This document shows positions 34,093 to 43,374 of a DNA stretch of 64,000 bases, in pieces. A model generated the notes under the pieces. The model was not told the origin of the DNA. It did no database searches and saw nothing but the letters and a program-made list of their open reading frames with translations. The DNA lies in assembly GCA_020860715.1 (NCBI GenBank), contig JAJBTU010000013.1, forward strand, positions 1 through 64,000, read 5' to 3'. This DNA is from Clostridiales bacterium. GTDB lineage: Bacteria; Bacillota; Clostridia; Lachnospirales; Lachnospiraceae. How positions within the stretch are numbered: position 1 is the first letter of the stretch; the number at the start of each line of letters is the position of its first letter. The position numbers and the translations under genes were made by a program.

Positions 34093-34971
34093 TTATTCTA
34101 TGTTTTGCACTTGTTCTCTTACTTTCTCGATATCTGTCTTCAGGTCGATTGCGATGTTCGACGTCTCCAGATCATTTGCCTTGGAGAGGATCGTATTCGC
34201 CTCACGGTTCATCTCCTGCGCGATAAAATCCAGCTTGCGGCCGATCGCTCCTCCGTCCGTCAGGACCTGGCGCATCGTCTGAATGTGGCTGCGCAGACGG
34301 ACCGTCTCCTCATCCGTACAGATCTTATCCGCAAACAGCACCACTTCAGAAGCAATCCGCTGCTCCTCGATCTGCGTATCCGCCAGAAGTTCTCTTACCT
34401 TATCCTCCAGCTTTGCGCGGTATTCCGCAACAATCTGCGGATAGCGCTGTTCCACGAGACTTACATTTTCATCCATAACGGCCAATTTGTCAAGAATATC
34501 TGTCTTTAAAGCCTCGCCTTCTTTTTCGCGCGCTTTTGACAGCTGCTCACACGCCCCGCGTACCGCTTCGCGCAGCATGGATTCCATCTCTTCCTCATCA
34601 ATGTCCGGATCCTCCATCGAGAATACCTCCGGGCATCGTCCCAGCCGCGACGCGGTCATATCATTCTCAATCCCAAACTGCTCCGACATCTTCCGGAAGC
34701 CGTCCATATACTCCGCCGCAAGTGCTTCATCGTACTTCAGTGCGGCCGTCCGCTCTCCGAAATCCTCATATGTCACAAACAGATCAATCTTGCCGCGCTG
34801 CAGAAATTCTTTCATCTCCGCGCGGATCTCCGATTCCAGAAAGCCGAATTTCTTCGGCATCTTAATATTAACGTCAAAATAGCGGTGGTTCACCGCCCGT
34901 ACCTCTACCGTAAATTTTTTGCTTCCCCGGAGATACTCATATCTGCCAAAGCCTGTCATGCTCTTAACCAT
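34093..34971 (-). CDS. yicC: YicC-family endoribonuclease
   Basis: The 292-aa protein shows both family ends. VKSMTGFGRYE and VEVRAVNHRYFDVNIKMP mark the N-terminal YicC domain, and GRKLDFIAQEMNREANTILSK marks the C-terminal DUF1732 domain. Family members are stress-linked endoribonucleases. It is the first gene of the yicC-remA-gmk-rpoZ-DUF308-rimO-pgsA operon and follows a good promoter. Confidence 0.94.
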   Translation of the reverse strand: MVKSMTGFGRYEYLRGSKKFTVEVRAVNHRYFDVNIKMPKKFGFLESEIRAEMKEFLQRGKIDLFVTYEDFGERTAALKYDEALAAEYMDGFRKMSEQFGIENDMTASRLGRCPEVFSMEDPDIDEEEMESMLREAVRGACEQLSKAREKEGEALKTDILDKLAVMDENVSLVEQRYPQIVAEYRAKLEDKVRELLADTQIEEQRIASEVVLFADKICTDEETVRLRSHIQTMRQVLTDGGAIGRKLDFIAQEMNREANTILSKANDLETSNIAIDLKTDIEKVREQVQNIE

Positions 34972-35064
34972 TGCCGCGCTCCCTTATATCTGCTCTCCGC
35001 CGCTGCGGATTCTGTCACTGGTCTGTCAGAAAAATATGCCGTGTCTTTTTCTCCGACATGTTCG

Positions 35065-35093
35065 ATTATACCCGATTCCAATTTTCCAGTCAA
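35065..35093 (-). promoter_or_regulatory. Promoter of the yicC-remA-gmk-rpoZ operon
   Basis: TTGACT, a 17-base spacer and TATAAT on the minus strand, about 90 bases before yicC. It diverges from the rqcH promoter, whose -35 box lies 24 bases away. Confidence 0.75.
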
Positions 35094-35117
35094 CGTATTA
35101 TTCTGTACTGCAAAACA

Positions 35118-35146
35118 TTGTTTTTTCCTGAAGGATTTGGTATGAT
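35118..35146 (+). promoter_or_regulatory. Promoter of rqcH
   Basis: TTGTTT, a 17-base spacer and TATGAT lie 37 bases upstream of the rqcH start. An AGGAGG binding site stands between them. Confidence 0.65.
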
Positions 35147-35183
35147 TTGAAGGCATAAATATATCAATGAGGAGGTCTTACCC

Positions 35184-37007
35184 ATGGCCCTTGACGGCAT
35201 TGTCATAGCAAATATCGCAGCAGAGTTATCCGAAAAACTGACCGGCGCGCGCATCAGCAAGATCGCACAGCCGGAGGCGGATGAACTGCTGCTCACCATA
35301 AAAGCGCAGACCGGACAGTACCGCCTGCTGCTCTCCGCGGGCGCGAGTCTGCCGCTGATTTATCTCACCAATACCAACAAGCCCTCGCCTATGGCTGCAC
35401 CGAATTTCTGCATGCTGCTGCGCAAGCACATCGCAAACGGCAGGATTCTGCGTATCTGGCAGCCCGGGCTGGAACGCATCCTTCATTTTGAGATAGAACA
35501 TTACAACGAAATGGGCGACCTCTGCCGCAAGGATCTGATCCTGGAGCTGATGGGAAAACACAGCAACCTGATCTTCTGTGACGAGTCCGGTATGATCATC
35601 GACAGCATCAAACATGTCGGCGCAATGACCAGCTCAGTCCGTGAGGTGCTGCCGGGACGGCCGTATTTCATCGCCGTGACGCAGAAAAAATGGGATCCGC
35701 TCACCACCTCGGAGGAGGAGTTCCGTACCGCAGTGTTTTCAAAACCGATGCCGCTCGCAAAGGCTGTCTATTCCTCCTACACCGGCATCAGCCCGCTGAT
35801 CGCGGAGGAGATCTGCTTCCGCGCCGGAGTGGAATCCGCGCAGAGCGCCAACTCATTCGACGAACTCTCGCAGATTCACCTTTATCACACGTTCGGCCTG
35901 CTGATGGAGGATGTAAAAGAAAAGAGATTTGTTCCTGCAATCATATATGAAAATACCGGGGAGGCGGAACAGATCCCGGTCGAGTTTTCTTCTCTTCCCC
36001 TTACGATGTACGGAGATACTTCCGGGACACAGACTACGGTCAGCGAACACCGTTCCATTGTGGACCGCACATCCGCTGCTCCCCACTACAGCATCCGCCG
36101 CTTCGGCTCTCCTTCCGAGATGCTCGAGCAGTATTACGCGATGAAGAACACGGTGACCCGCATCCGCCAGAAATCCTCTGACCTGCGGCGCATCACCACG
36201 ACCGCGCTGGACCGCTGCCGCAAAAAATATGCTCTGCAGACAAAACAGCTGGCAGATACGGACAAGCGGGATAAATACCGCGTCTACGGCGAGCTGATCC
36301 ACGCTTACGGCTACGGAATAGAACCGGGAGCGAAAAGTTTTGAGGCGCTGAATTATTATACGAATGAAATGATGACCGTTCCCCTCGATCCGACGCTGAC
36401 CGCGCGGGAGAACGCGCAGAAATATTTTGACAAATACAACAAACTGAAGCGCACATACGAGGCGCTCAGTGAACTGGTAGAAGAGACGAAAGCTGAAATT
36501 GAACATCTGGAATCCATCTGTGCTTTTATGGATATGGCGCTCTCTGAGGAGGATCTGGTGCAGGTAAAAGAAGAGCTGACCGACGCAGGCTACATCCGGC
36601 GGCGTTATACCGGCAAAAAGGTAAAGATCACCTCACGCCCTTACCACTACGTATCCGCAGACGGGTATGATATGTATGTCGGCAAAAACAATTATCAGAA
36701 CGACGAGCTGACCTTCCGCTTCGCCTCCGGCGGCGACTGGTGGTTCCACGCAAAGGGCGCGCCCGGCTCTCATGTCATCGTAAAGGCAAACGGCACGATG
36801 CCGCCGGATACGACCTTCGAGGACGCCGCACGCCTCGCGGCTTATTATTCAAAAAACCGCGAAGCCGGGAAAGCCGAGATCGATTATGTAGAAAAAAAGC
36901 AGGTCAAAAAGCCGAACGGCGCGAAGCCGGGATTTGTCGTATATTACACCAACTATTCAATGACGATCGATACGGATATCTCCCACATCCGGCTGGTGTC
37001 CGACTGA
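35184..37007 (+). CDS. rqcH: RqcH (NFACT-family) ribosome quality control protein
   Basis: A 607-aa NFACT protein, older name FbpA-like. The NFACT-N domain begins ALDGIVIANIAAELSEKL and contains MLLRKHIANGRI. A coiled coil (about residues 370-440) follows, then the NFACT-R domain with FRFASGGDWWFHAKGAPGSHVI. It binds obstructed 50S subunits and recruits tRNA-Ala to add alanine tails that mark the stalled peptide for degradation. Length and layout are normal. Confidence 0.94.
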   Translation: MALDGIVIANIAAELSEKLTGARISKIAQPEADELLLTIKAQTGQYRLLLSAGASLPLIYLTNTNKPSPMAAPNFCMLLRKHIANGRILRIWQPGLERILHFEIEHYNEMGDLCRKDLILELMGKHSNLIFCDESGMIIDSIKHVGAMTSSVREVLPGRPYFIAVTQKKWDPLTTSEEEFRTAVFSKPMPLAKAVYSSYTGISPLIAEEICFRAGVESAQSANSFDELSQIHLYHTFGLLMEDVKEKRFVPAIIYENTGEAEQIPVEFSSLPLTMYGDTSGTQTTVSEHRSIVDRTSAAPHYSIRRFGSPSEMLEQYYAMKNTVTRIRQKSSDLRRITTTALDRCRKKYALQTKQLADTDKRDKYRVYGELIHAYGYGIEPGAKSFEALNYYTNEMMTVPLDPTLTARENAQKYFDKYNKLKRTYEALSELVEETKAEIEHLESICAFMDMALSEEDLVQVKEELTDAGYIRRRYTGKKVKITSRPYHYVSADGYDMYVGKNNYQNDELTFRFASGGDWWFHAKGAPGSHVIVKANGTMPPDTTFEDAARLAAYYSKNREAGKAEIDYVEKKQVKKPNGAKPGFVVYYTNYSMTIDTDISHIRLVSD

Positions 37008-37048
37008 GCCTTATTCCTCCCGGTTCATCCCGCATCCATGATCATCCC

Positions 37049-37091
37049 GCATCCGGGCAAAAGTCATTCTGTCTGCTGCCCGGATGCTTTT
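37049..37091 (+). terminator. Terminator of rqcH inside the 3' end of rarA
   Basis: An 11-base stem (GCATCCGGGCA / TGCCCGGATGC, 37049-37059 and 37077-37087) is followed by TTTT on the plus strand. It overlaps the last codons of the convergent rarA gene. Confidence 0.6.
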
Positions 37092-38416
37092 GTCTGCTGC
37101 TTCCAGTCTTTGATTTTCCGGAGTTTCTCTTTATAAGCAGCCTCCTGCCCCTGTCCCGCCGGGCGGTAATACTCACGGCCGAGCAGGGAGTCAGGCAGGC
37201 ACTGCATATTCGTCAGCTTTTCTTCGGTATCATGCGCATACTGATAGCCCTCGCCATATTTTTCATCCCGCATCAGCTGCGTGACGCCGTTGCGGATGAC
37301 AAGCGGCACCGGCTCGGCAAGCTGCGTCTGCGCGTCCTCCCTCGCCTCGCCGTAAGCCACATACAGGGCATTCGACTTGGGCGCAAGAGACAGATAAACC
37401 ACCGCCTGCGTCAGATTCACGTTGCACTCCGGCATTCCCAGATAATGGCAGGCCTGATAAGCCGCAATCGCCTGCGGAAGCGCCTGCGGGTCGGCAAGTC
37501 CGACATCCTCGCTCGCGAAGCGGACGATCCGGCGCGCCACATACAGCGGGTCTTCTCCCGCTTCCAGCATCCGGGAGAGCCAGTAGACGGCCGCGTCCGG
37601 GTCGGAATTGCGCATGGATTTGTGCAGGGCGGAGATCAGGTTGTAATGCTCCTCCCCCTTTTTATCATAGAGCAGCGATTTTTTCGAAATGCACTGTTCC
37701 AGCGTCTCACGGGAGATACGCACAGCGCCGTCATTTTCTCCATCTATCTCGCCGTTTAAAATCACCATCTCCAGCGTAGAGAGTGCCGCGCGTGCGTCGC
37801 CGTTCGCAAAATTCGCGATCAGCTCCGGCATGTCCGGCTCCATCTCAATCTTCTGGCTGCCAAATCCGCGCGGGTCGCGCAGCGCCCTCTGAATGATTTC
37901 AACCAGTTCCTCCGTGCCGAGCGCATGAAGCACAAATACCTTGCAGCGCGATAAAAGAGCCCCGTTGATCTCGAAGGACGGGTTCTCCGTAGTCGCCCCG
38001 ATGAGGATGATGCTGCCCTTTTCCACAAACGGCAGAAATGCGTCCTGCTGCGCCTTGTTAAAGCGGTGAATCTCGTCCACAAACACAATCGTCCGCTCTC
38101 CGAAGCGGCGGTTCTCTTCCGCCTGCTGCATCACCTGCCGAATCTCTTTGATTCCGCTCGTCACGGCGGAAAAATCGATGAAAGACGCTTTCGTGCGGCT
38201 GGCGATAATACGCGCCAGCGAAGTCTTGCCGCTTCCGGGCGGCGACCAGAAGATCATGGAGGAAATCTGGTCGCTCTCGATCATTTTCCGCAGCACTTTC
38301 CCCGGTCCGAGCAGATGTTTCTGCCCGACAAATTCGTCCAGTGTCCTCGGCCGCAGTCTCTCAGCCAGCGGCTGCATTTCTGTATAAAGAAGATCTCCGA
38401 AATTCATCTGATCCAT
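37064..38416 (-). CDS. rarA: Replication-associated recombination protein A
   Basis: An AAA+ ATPase of about 450 aa (RarA/MgsA, also called YrvN). PLAERLRPRTLDEFVGQKHLLG opens the protein, Walker A is PPGSGKTSLA near residue 55, Walker B is FVDEIHRFNKAQQD near residue 107, and ENPSFEINGALLSRC is sensor 1. It acts at stalled replication forks. The start at 38416 is preferred, just after the tcdA stop with AGGTGA upstream. Confidence 0.95.
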   Translation of the reverse strand: MDQMNFGDLLYTEMQPLAERLRPRTLDEFVGQKHLLGPGKVLRKMIESDQISSMIFWSPPGSGKTSLARIIASRTKASFIDFSAVTSGIKEIRQVMQQAEENRRFGERTIVFVDEIHRFNKAQQDAFLPFVEKGSIILIGATTENPSFEINGALLSRCKVFVLHALGTEELVEIIQRALRDPRGFGSQKIEMEPDMPELIANFANGDARAALSTLEMVILNGEIDGENDGAVRISRETLEQCISKKSLLYDKKGEEHYNLISALHKSMRNSDPDAAVYWLSRMLEAGEDPLYVARRIVRFASEDVGLADPQALPQAIAAYQACHYLGMPECNVNLTQAVVYLSLAPKSNALYVAYGEAREDAQTQLAEPVPLVIRNGVTQLMRDEKYGEGYQYAHDTEEKLTNMQCLPDSLLGREYYRPAGQGQEAAYKEKLRKIKDWKQQTKASGQQTE

Positions 38417-38420
38417 ATCG

Positions 38421-39215
38421 TCACCTGCTCTCTCCACTCAGTTCCCGCACAACCTCGCCCGCGATGATCAGTCCGGCCACGGCCGGCACAAACGCGGTGC
38501 TCCCTGGCACCTGACGGCGCTGTTTCGAAGGCGCTCTCCGCTCCGCGGCAGGTTGCGCCGTCCATTCCGATGCGCTTTGCGCAGGACGGCGCTGCCCGCT
38601 TTGCTCCATCTCATTGTCCCTGAGAGGCTCCATCGCCGGTTCTTTTGAGTAGACGACCTTCAGCTTTTTAATGCCGCGTTTTTTCAGTTCACGGCGCATC
38701 ACGCGGGCAAGCGGACAGATGCTCGTCTCGTAAATGTCTGCCACCTCCAGCGCCGAAGCATCCATCTTATTTCCTGCGCCCATGCTGCTGATGATGGGCG
38801 TTCCGGCCGCTTCCGCCTGCTCCACAAGGGCAATCTTGCCGGTCACGGTGTCAATCGCGTCCACCACATAATCATACTGTGAAAAATCAAACTGTCCCGC
38901 CGTCTGCGGCATATAAAAGGTCCTGTATGTGTTGACCTTTGCTTCCGGATTGATCTGCCCGATACGTTCCGCGGCCACATCCACCTTATATTTCCCGATT
39001 GTATTGTGCAGCGCGTAGATCTGCCGGTTCAGGTTCGTCAGAGAGACCTTATCATCATCAATCAGGTCAAGTGTTCCGATGCCGCTTCGCGCAAGCGCTT
39101 CCACGGTATAGCCGCCCACGCCGCCGATGCCGAACACTGCCACCTTCGCCTGAAAAAGTCTCTCCATGGCGTCCTTGCCCAGCAGAAGCTCTGTTCTTGA
39201 AAACTGATCTGGCAT
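38421..39215 (-). CDS. tcdA: tRNA threonylcarbamoyladenosine dehydratase
   Basis: A ThiF/E1-like enzyme of 264 aa that cyclises the t6A base of tRNA to ct6A. The nucleotide motif is GIGGVGGYTVEALARSG near residue 30. LNRQI, VDAIDTVTGK and CPLARVMRRELKK are further family marks. About 35 polar residues near residue 205 (with the string SGQRRPAQSASEW) are inserted before the C-terminal helix PAVAGLIIAGEVV. The start at 39215 has AGGAGGG 6-7 bases upstream, and the frame to 39293 is an unlikely extension. Confidence 0.92.
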   Translation of the reverse strand: MPDQFSRTELLLGKDAMERLFQAKVAVFGIGGVGGYTVEALARSGIGTLDLIDDDKVSLTNLNRQIYALHNTIGKYKVDVAAERIGQINPEAKVNTYRTFYMPQTAGQFDFSQYDYVVDAIDTVTGKIALVEQAEAAGTPIISSMGAGNKMDASALEVADIYETSICPLARVMRRELKKRGIKKLKVVYSKEPAMEPLRDNEMEQSGQRRPAQSASEWTAQPAAERRAPSKQRRQVPGSTAFVPAVAGLIIAGEVVRELSGESR

Positions 39216-39283
39216 ATCCGCCCTCCTTTGTTTATGTAATTGTATTTTCCTTTTGATGCTGTTTCGAACTATTTTCATTCTAC

Positions 39284-39320
39284 AAAAAATCATTGCAAAG
39301 TCAATCCCTCTGCAATGATT
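39284..39320 (-). terminator. Intrinsic terminator of the ABC transporter operon
   Basis: On the minus strand a 10-base stem AATCATTGCA/TGCAATGATT with a 13-base loop is followed by TTTTT. It lies about 210 bases beyond the ABC ATPase stop. It is the first good terminator for that operon. Confidence 0.65.
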
Positions 39321-39441
39321 TCATGTTTGGTTAATTTATACCAAACTATCTTTTAATTGACTTGAAAAGGGGAATCCTACAAGGTATCATAAAAGAAATT
39401 TCAGGTATTATATGCCGAAATATCTTTTAGAGATGAATTCT

Positions 39442-39516
39442 ATGGAAATTGAGATTAAACGAGACGCATATCTGAAGCAGTTGATCAGAGGAAAAAGTGG
39501 AGCAGGAGATGTTTGA
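39442..39516 (+). pseudogene. N-terminal remnant of an AAA ATPase
   Basis: A 24-codon frame starts MEIEIKRDAYLKQLI, the usual opening of the DUF4143-associated AAA_14 ATPases (400 or more residues). It then runs into unrelated codons and a stop before the P-loop would appear. Only the first 15 residues look authentic. The rest of the 315-base gap holds a terminator and a near-palindrome around TTTGGT/ACCAAA at about 39330-39345. Confidence 0.5.
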
Positions 39517-39530
39517 AGTTCCAATCGTTG

Positions 39531-41177
39531 TCACACCTGCAGCACTGCCCCCAGCAGCTGTCTCGTATACTCATTTTGGGGATGCTCCATGAGTTTTCCG
39601 GTCTCCTGATATTCCACACAGGCACCATCCTTCATCACCAGAATATGGCTGCAGATCGCGCTCACCAGCGCAATATCGTGTGAGACAAACACTACAGCCA
39701 TCCCTTTCTCCCTGGCCAGCCGGACCAGAAGCCGGATGATGCGCGCCTGCACGGAAACATCCAGCGCGCTTGTGATCTCATCGCAGAGCAATACCTTTGG
39801 ATGCACGGCAATCGCCCGTGAGATGGCCGCTCTCTGACACTGGCCGCCGCTTAATTGAGATGGATATCGATCCCTTAAATCTGCGGACAATCCGGTCTGT
39901 TTCAAAAGTTCACCTGACACTTCTTCCGAGAAATCATTTTTCCGGCAGAGATTTTTTTGATTTTCCAGAATTGATTTCCCAATACGGATTCGGGGATCAA
40001 AAGAAGAGACCGGCTCCTGAAAGATCGTCTGCATCCGGCGGTAATCTTCTTTTGTACGTTTGGGGGCAAGGGCTTCTCCGGCAAGCAGGATCTCACCGCC
40101 GTCCGGCTTTTCCAGGCCGGCAATCTGGCGAAGCACCGTACTTTTCCCGCTTCCGCTCTCGCCGACGATTCCCAGAAATTCTCCTTCATGAACCGAAAAA
40201 CTGATATCCTGAACCGCGTGAATGTCACGACGCCCCTGATGATAGCTTTTTTCGAGGTGCCTTACCTCAAGAATCGGGGAGGTGCATGAACCCGCATACT
40301 TTTCTTTTCTCTCACCACTTCGTCCTTCTGGTCTGCTGCCTGAAAAAACGCTTTGAGATTTCGATGTGTTCTGCGGGATTCGCGGCACCGCCGCCAGCAG
40401 TTCTTTCGTATAAGAATCTTCCGGCGAATGCAAAACATTCTCTGCGCTTTGGCACTCCACAAAACGGCCCTCGCGCATCACGGCAATCCGGTCCGCCATC
40501 TTCGCGGCTACTCCCAGATTGTGCGTGACCAGCAGAATCGCAGTTCCATAGAGTTCTCTTGCGCGGAGCAATTCGTCAAGTACCTGCTCCTGCAGCGTGA
40601 CATCCAGCGCGCTGGTCGGCTCGTCAGCCAGAATCAGACGCGGACGCAGCAGCATGGTGAGTGCAATCGCGATCCGCTGGTTCATTCCGCCGCTCATCTC
40701 ATACGGGCAGCTGTCCAGAATCCGTCCGCCGTCCGCCAGTCCCAGCGAATCAAGCATACACAGGACCTCCTGCCAGGTCTCTTCTCCCCGGAACAGGCCG
40801 TTGCTTTTCAGCGTCTCCTGAAACTGTTTTCGGTATGTGCGGACAGGATTGAACGATGCGCCCGGATTCTGGAAAATCATACCGATCCCTGCATCTTTGC
40901 CGCGTCCTTTCTTCCTGTCTGTGCGCATCAGAAAAGAAGCGTTCTGGATCTCCCCGCCGCAGATTCTCACGCCGAACTCTTCCGGATTCATAATTGCTTT
41001 CAGCAGCGTACTTTTTCCGCTCCCGCTTTCCCCCACAATGCAGAAAATTTCTCCGGGCACAATCGAAAAAGAAACATCCGAGACGACCGGTGCTGCGCTG
41101 CCGTAGCTCAGGCTCAGGTGCTCTGCCGCGATCAGACGATTCCGGATTTCATCGTTCTTCTTCACTGTCCCGCCCAT
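39531..41177 (-). CDS. Fused double ATPase of a peptide/nickel ABC transporter
   Basis: A protein of about 548 aa that joins two ABC ATPase domains, DppD-like then DppF-like. The first Walker A is GESGSGKSTLLKA with signature MSGGMNQR. The second is GESGSGKSTVLRQ with signature LSGGQCQRAAIS. The Asp of each Walker B is present (ILADEPTSALD, LLCDEITSALD). It drives the two permeases encoded upstream in the operon. The start is uncertain: ATG at 41177, or GTG at 41204. Confidence 0.92.
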   Translation of the reverse strand: MGGTVKKNDEIRNRLIAAEHLSLSYGSAAPVVSDVSFSIVPGEIFCIVGESGSGKSTLLKAIMNPEEFGVRICGGEIQNASFLMRTDRKKGRGKDAGIGMIFQNPGASFNPVRTYRKQFQETLKSNGLFRGEETWQEVLCMLDSLGLADGGRILDSCPYEMSGGMNQRIAIALTMLLRPRLILADEPTSALDVTLQEQVLDELLRARELYGTAILLVTHNLGVAAKMADRIAVMREGRFVECQSAENVLHSPEDSYTKELLAAVPRIPQNTSKSQSVFSGSRPEGRSGERKEKYAGSCTSPILEVRHLEKSYHQGRRDIHAVQDISFSVHEGEFLGIVGESGSGKSTVLRQIAGLEKPDGGEILLAGEALAPKRTKEDYRRMQTIFQEPVSSFDPRIRIGKSILENQKNLCRKNDFSEEVSGELLKQTGLSADLRDRYPSQLSGGQCQRAAISRAIAVHPKVLLCDEITSALDVSVQARIIRLLVRLAREKGMAVVFVSHDIALVSAICSHILVMKDGACVEYQETGKLMEHPQNEYTRQLLGAVLQV

Positions 41178-41231
41178 TTTTTGTATCGTCACCTTTCGTC
41201 TCACCGCCTTTCCAACATGCTTTTTGTCCGC

Positions 41232-41295
41232 CGCTTTCTGTCATTCCCTCTGTCCGTCGCTTTCTGTCATTCCGTCTGCCGCTTTCTGTCATTCC
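41232..41295. repeat. Three direct repeats between permease and ATPase genes
   Basis: The 16-mer CGCTTTCTGTCATTCC is found three times (41232, 41258, 41280), 26 and 22 bases apart, with similar CTGTCCG/GTCTGC spacers. It fills the gap between the DppC-like gene and the ATPase gene. It has no coding sense and is too short for a CRISPR array. Confidence 0.7.
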
Positions 41296-41344
41296 CCCGG
41301 CCCGCCGCTTCGGTTCGTGCCAAACGGTCCCGTGTGCCCGCGGC

Positions 41345-42172
41345 CTATCCATATTCCTTTGCTTTCACATCCATCAGATCCTGCACAGAATCCCCCAGAT
41401 AATTAAATATCATCACCGTCAGCACCATCGCCGCGCCGGGTGCGAGCACCGCCCACGGAGCCAGCTGCATATATCCACGCGCCTCATTGATCATACTGCC
41501 CCATTCCGCGTTCGGCAGCTGTACGCCAAGTCCCAGAAATGACAGTCCGGCGAAATCCATCATGGTAACGCCGATCTGGGTCGTCGCGTTTACGAGCAGC
41601 GGCGGCAGGATATTCGGCAAAATATGCCGGAAAAGGATCCCTGCTCCGCTGTTCCCCCCCAGCTTTGCCGCAAGGATATAGGGCTCTTTTTTCATGGCAA
41701 GTACCTGACTTCGCGCCAGGCGGGCGTAGAGCGTCCATCCGGTGATGCCGAGCGCCGCCATGGCGTTCCCCATGCCGCCGCCCAGGATGCCGGCGACCGC
41801 GATCGCGAACACCATCTGCGGAAAGGCGAGCATTGTATCCGCCAGCCGCATCACGATGGTATCAAGCGCTCCGCCGTAAAATCCGCAGAGCATCCCCAGC
41901 ACGGTTCCGATCAGAAATGTCACCGCCACCAGAAGCAGCGCAGAGAAAACAGACGTCCGCGCCCCCATCAGCACTCTGGAAAACACACAGCGCCCCAGAC
42001 TGTCCGTGCCAAACGGAAACTGCCGGCACGGAGCCGTTTTCAGATACAGCGCGTTTGTCGCATTCGGATCGTTCGGGCACAGCCACGGAGCCAGAATGCT
42101 GACCACGAGCAGAAGAAGCGCCAGCGCGGCAAAGAAAATCGTCCTTTTTTTTGCTTTCTTTCTCAAAGCCAT
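41345..42172 (-). CDS. ABC transporter permease, DppC/NikC-like
   Basis: About 275 aa. An N-terminal helix is followed by the BPD_transp domain with about five more helices. FPFGTDSLGRCVFSRVLMGARTS is the usual DppC entry segment. The ATPase contact loop is near AAKLGGNSGAGILFRHILPN. The start at 42172 follows GGAGG by 8 bases. A longer frame to 42241 would add a polar stretch not expected in this family. It lies downstream of the DppB-like gene. Confidence 0.9.
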   Translation of the reverse strand: MALRKKAKKRTIFFAALALLLLVVSILAPWLCPNDPNATNALYLKTAPCRQFPFGTDSLGRCVFSRVLMGARTSVFSALLLVAVTFLIGTVLGMLCGFYGGALDTIVMRLADTMLAFPQMVFAIAVAGILGGGMGNAMAALGITGWTLYARLARSQVLAMKKEPYILAAKLGGNSGAGILFRHILPNILPPLLVNATTQIGVTMMDFAGLSFLGLGVQLPNAEWGSMINEARGYMQLAPWAVLAPGAAMVLTVMIFNYLGDSVQDLMDVKAKEYG

Positions 42173-42282
42173 GCATCCGCCTCCTCTCCTTGCCGTTTCC
42201 TGCATGCCCGGCCATTCCTTCTCCGAGCGTGACTCTTCCATACGCTATATGTTACCCGTATACCCGGCATTTCCTCTGCGCT

Positions 42283-43218
42283 CTATCCTTCCACATCCCG
42301 CGTCCGCGGATCAAACACCCGGTAGCTGATATCAATCAGAAGATTGATGCCGACATAAAGCACCGCCATCAGGATCACAAAGCCCTGAATCACCGGATAA
42401 TCGCGGGCCGTGATGGAATCCATAACCAGTTTCCCGAGACCCGGCCACATGAAAATTGTCTCAACGACAACACTCCCGCCCATCAGCGTCCCCACTGACA
42501 GACCGATGATCGTGAGGATCGGCATCATGGAATTGTGCAGGACATTGCCAAACAGAATGAAATGCGCTCTCACCCCGCGCACACGTGCGCCGGTCACATA
42601 CTCTTCTGAGAGCTGTTCCAGAAATTCCGCGCGAAACTGCCGGATAAAGCGGCTGATCATCGGAATCGACAGGGCAAGCGTCGGCAGAAACAGGCCCTGC
42701 ACGGTTCCCTTTGCGATGACCGGAAACAGGTTCAGACGGATACAGAAGAAATAGATCAGAAGCACCGACAGAAGAAAGCCGGGCACTGCATTCCCTGTAA
42801 ATGTCAGAAAGCGGATCAGATAATCGGAAAAACTGTTCTTTCTCACCGCGGTATAAAGCGCCAGCGGTACTGACAACAAAAGAGAAAAGAAAAGACCAGC
42901 AAGAGAGAGGATGAGCGTGTTGCCCATCCCCTCCGCGAGTTTTTCCGTCACCGGACGTTCGTCCTTATAAGAAGTCCCAAGGTCTCCCTGCAGCGCATTC
43001 GCCAGCCAGTCCGCATACTGAACGAGGAAAGGACGGTCAAGCCCCATTTCTTCCCGCACCTGCTCTACGACTTCGTCGCTGACGGCAATGCCCTGCGCCT
43101 TCAGTTTTTTCTCCGCCGGATCTCCCGGTGAAAGATACAGCAAAAGAAAAGTCAGAAAGGTCAGCCCAAACAGAACCGGTATCAACTGTAAAAATCGTTT
43201 TCCGATGTATTTTGCCAT
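42283..43218 (-). CDS. ABC transporter permease, DppB/NikB-like
   Basis: A 311-aa permease with six membrane helices. The N-terminus KYIGKRFLQLIPVLFGLTFLTFLLLYLSPGDPA is typical of DppB/OppB. RGVRAHFILFGNVLHNSMMPILT is the ATPase-coupling EAA-like loop. It forms the channel with the DppC-like partner. Confidence 0.92.
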   Translation of the reverse strand: MAKYIGKRFLQLIPVLFGLTFLTFLLLYLSPGDPAEKKLKAQGIAVSDEVVEQVREEMGLDRPFLVQYADWLANALQGDLGTSYKDERPVTEKLAEGMGNTLILSLAGLFFSLLLSVPLALYTAVRKNSFSDYLIRFLTFTGNAVPGFLLSVLLIYFFCIRLNLFPVIAKGTVQGLFLPTLALSIPMISRFIRQFRAEFLEQLSEEYVTGARVRGVRAHFILFGNVLHNSMMPILTIIGLSVGTLMGGSVVVETIFMWPGLGKLVMDSITARDYPVIQGFVILMAVLYVGINLLIDISYRVFDPRTRDVEG

Positions 43219-43374
43219 CGTTCTTATCTTTTCCCTTTCCCCTTACCTCAGCTCATCGGGTCTCTGACCTTTTCGATTCGCCATGCCCTGTCAGATGCCT
43301 GACTTTTCCTCACGCCTCTCGACTGCCTGCCGCACAATATATGCCGCAAAACCACATGCATATTTGTCCGTTTC

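Noticed and set aside
41232-41295. Possible CRISPR array
   Set aside because: Only three short repeats with 6-10-base spacers and no cas genes; spacing is far too short.
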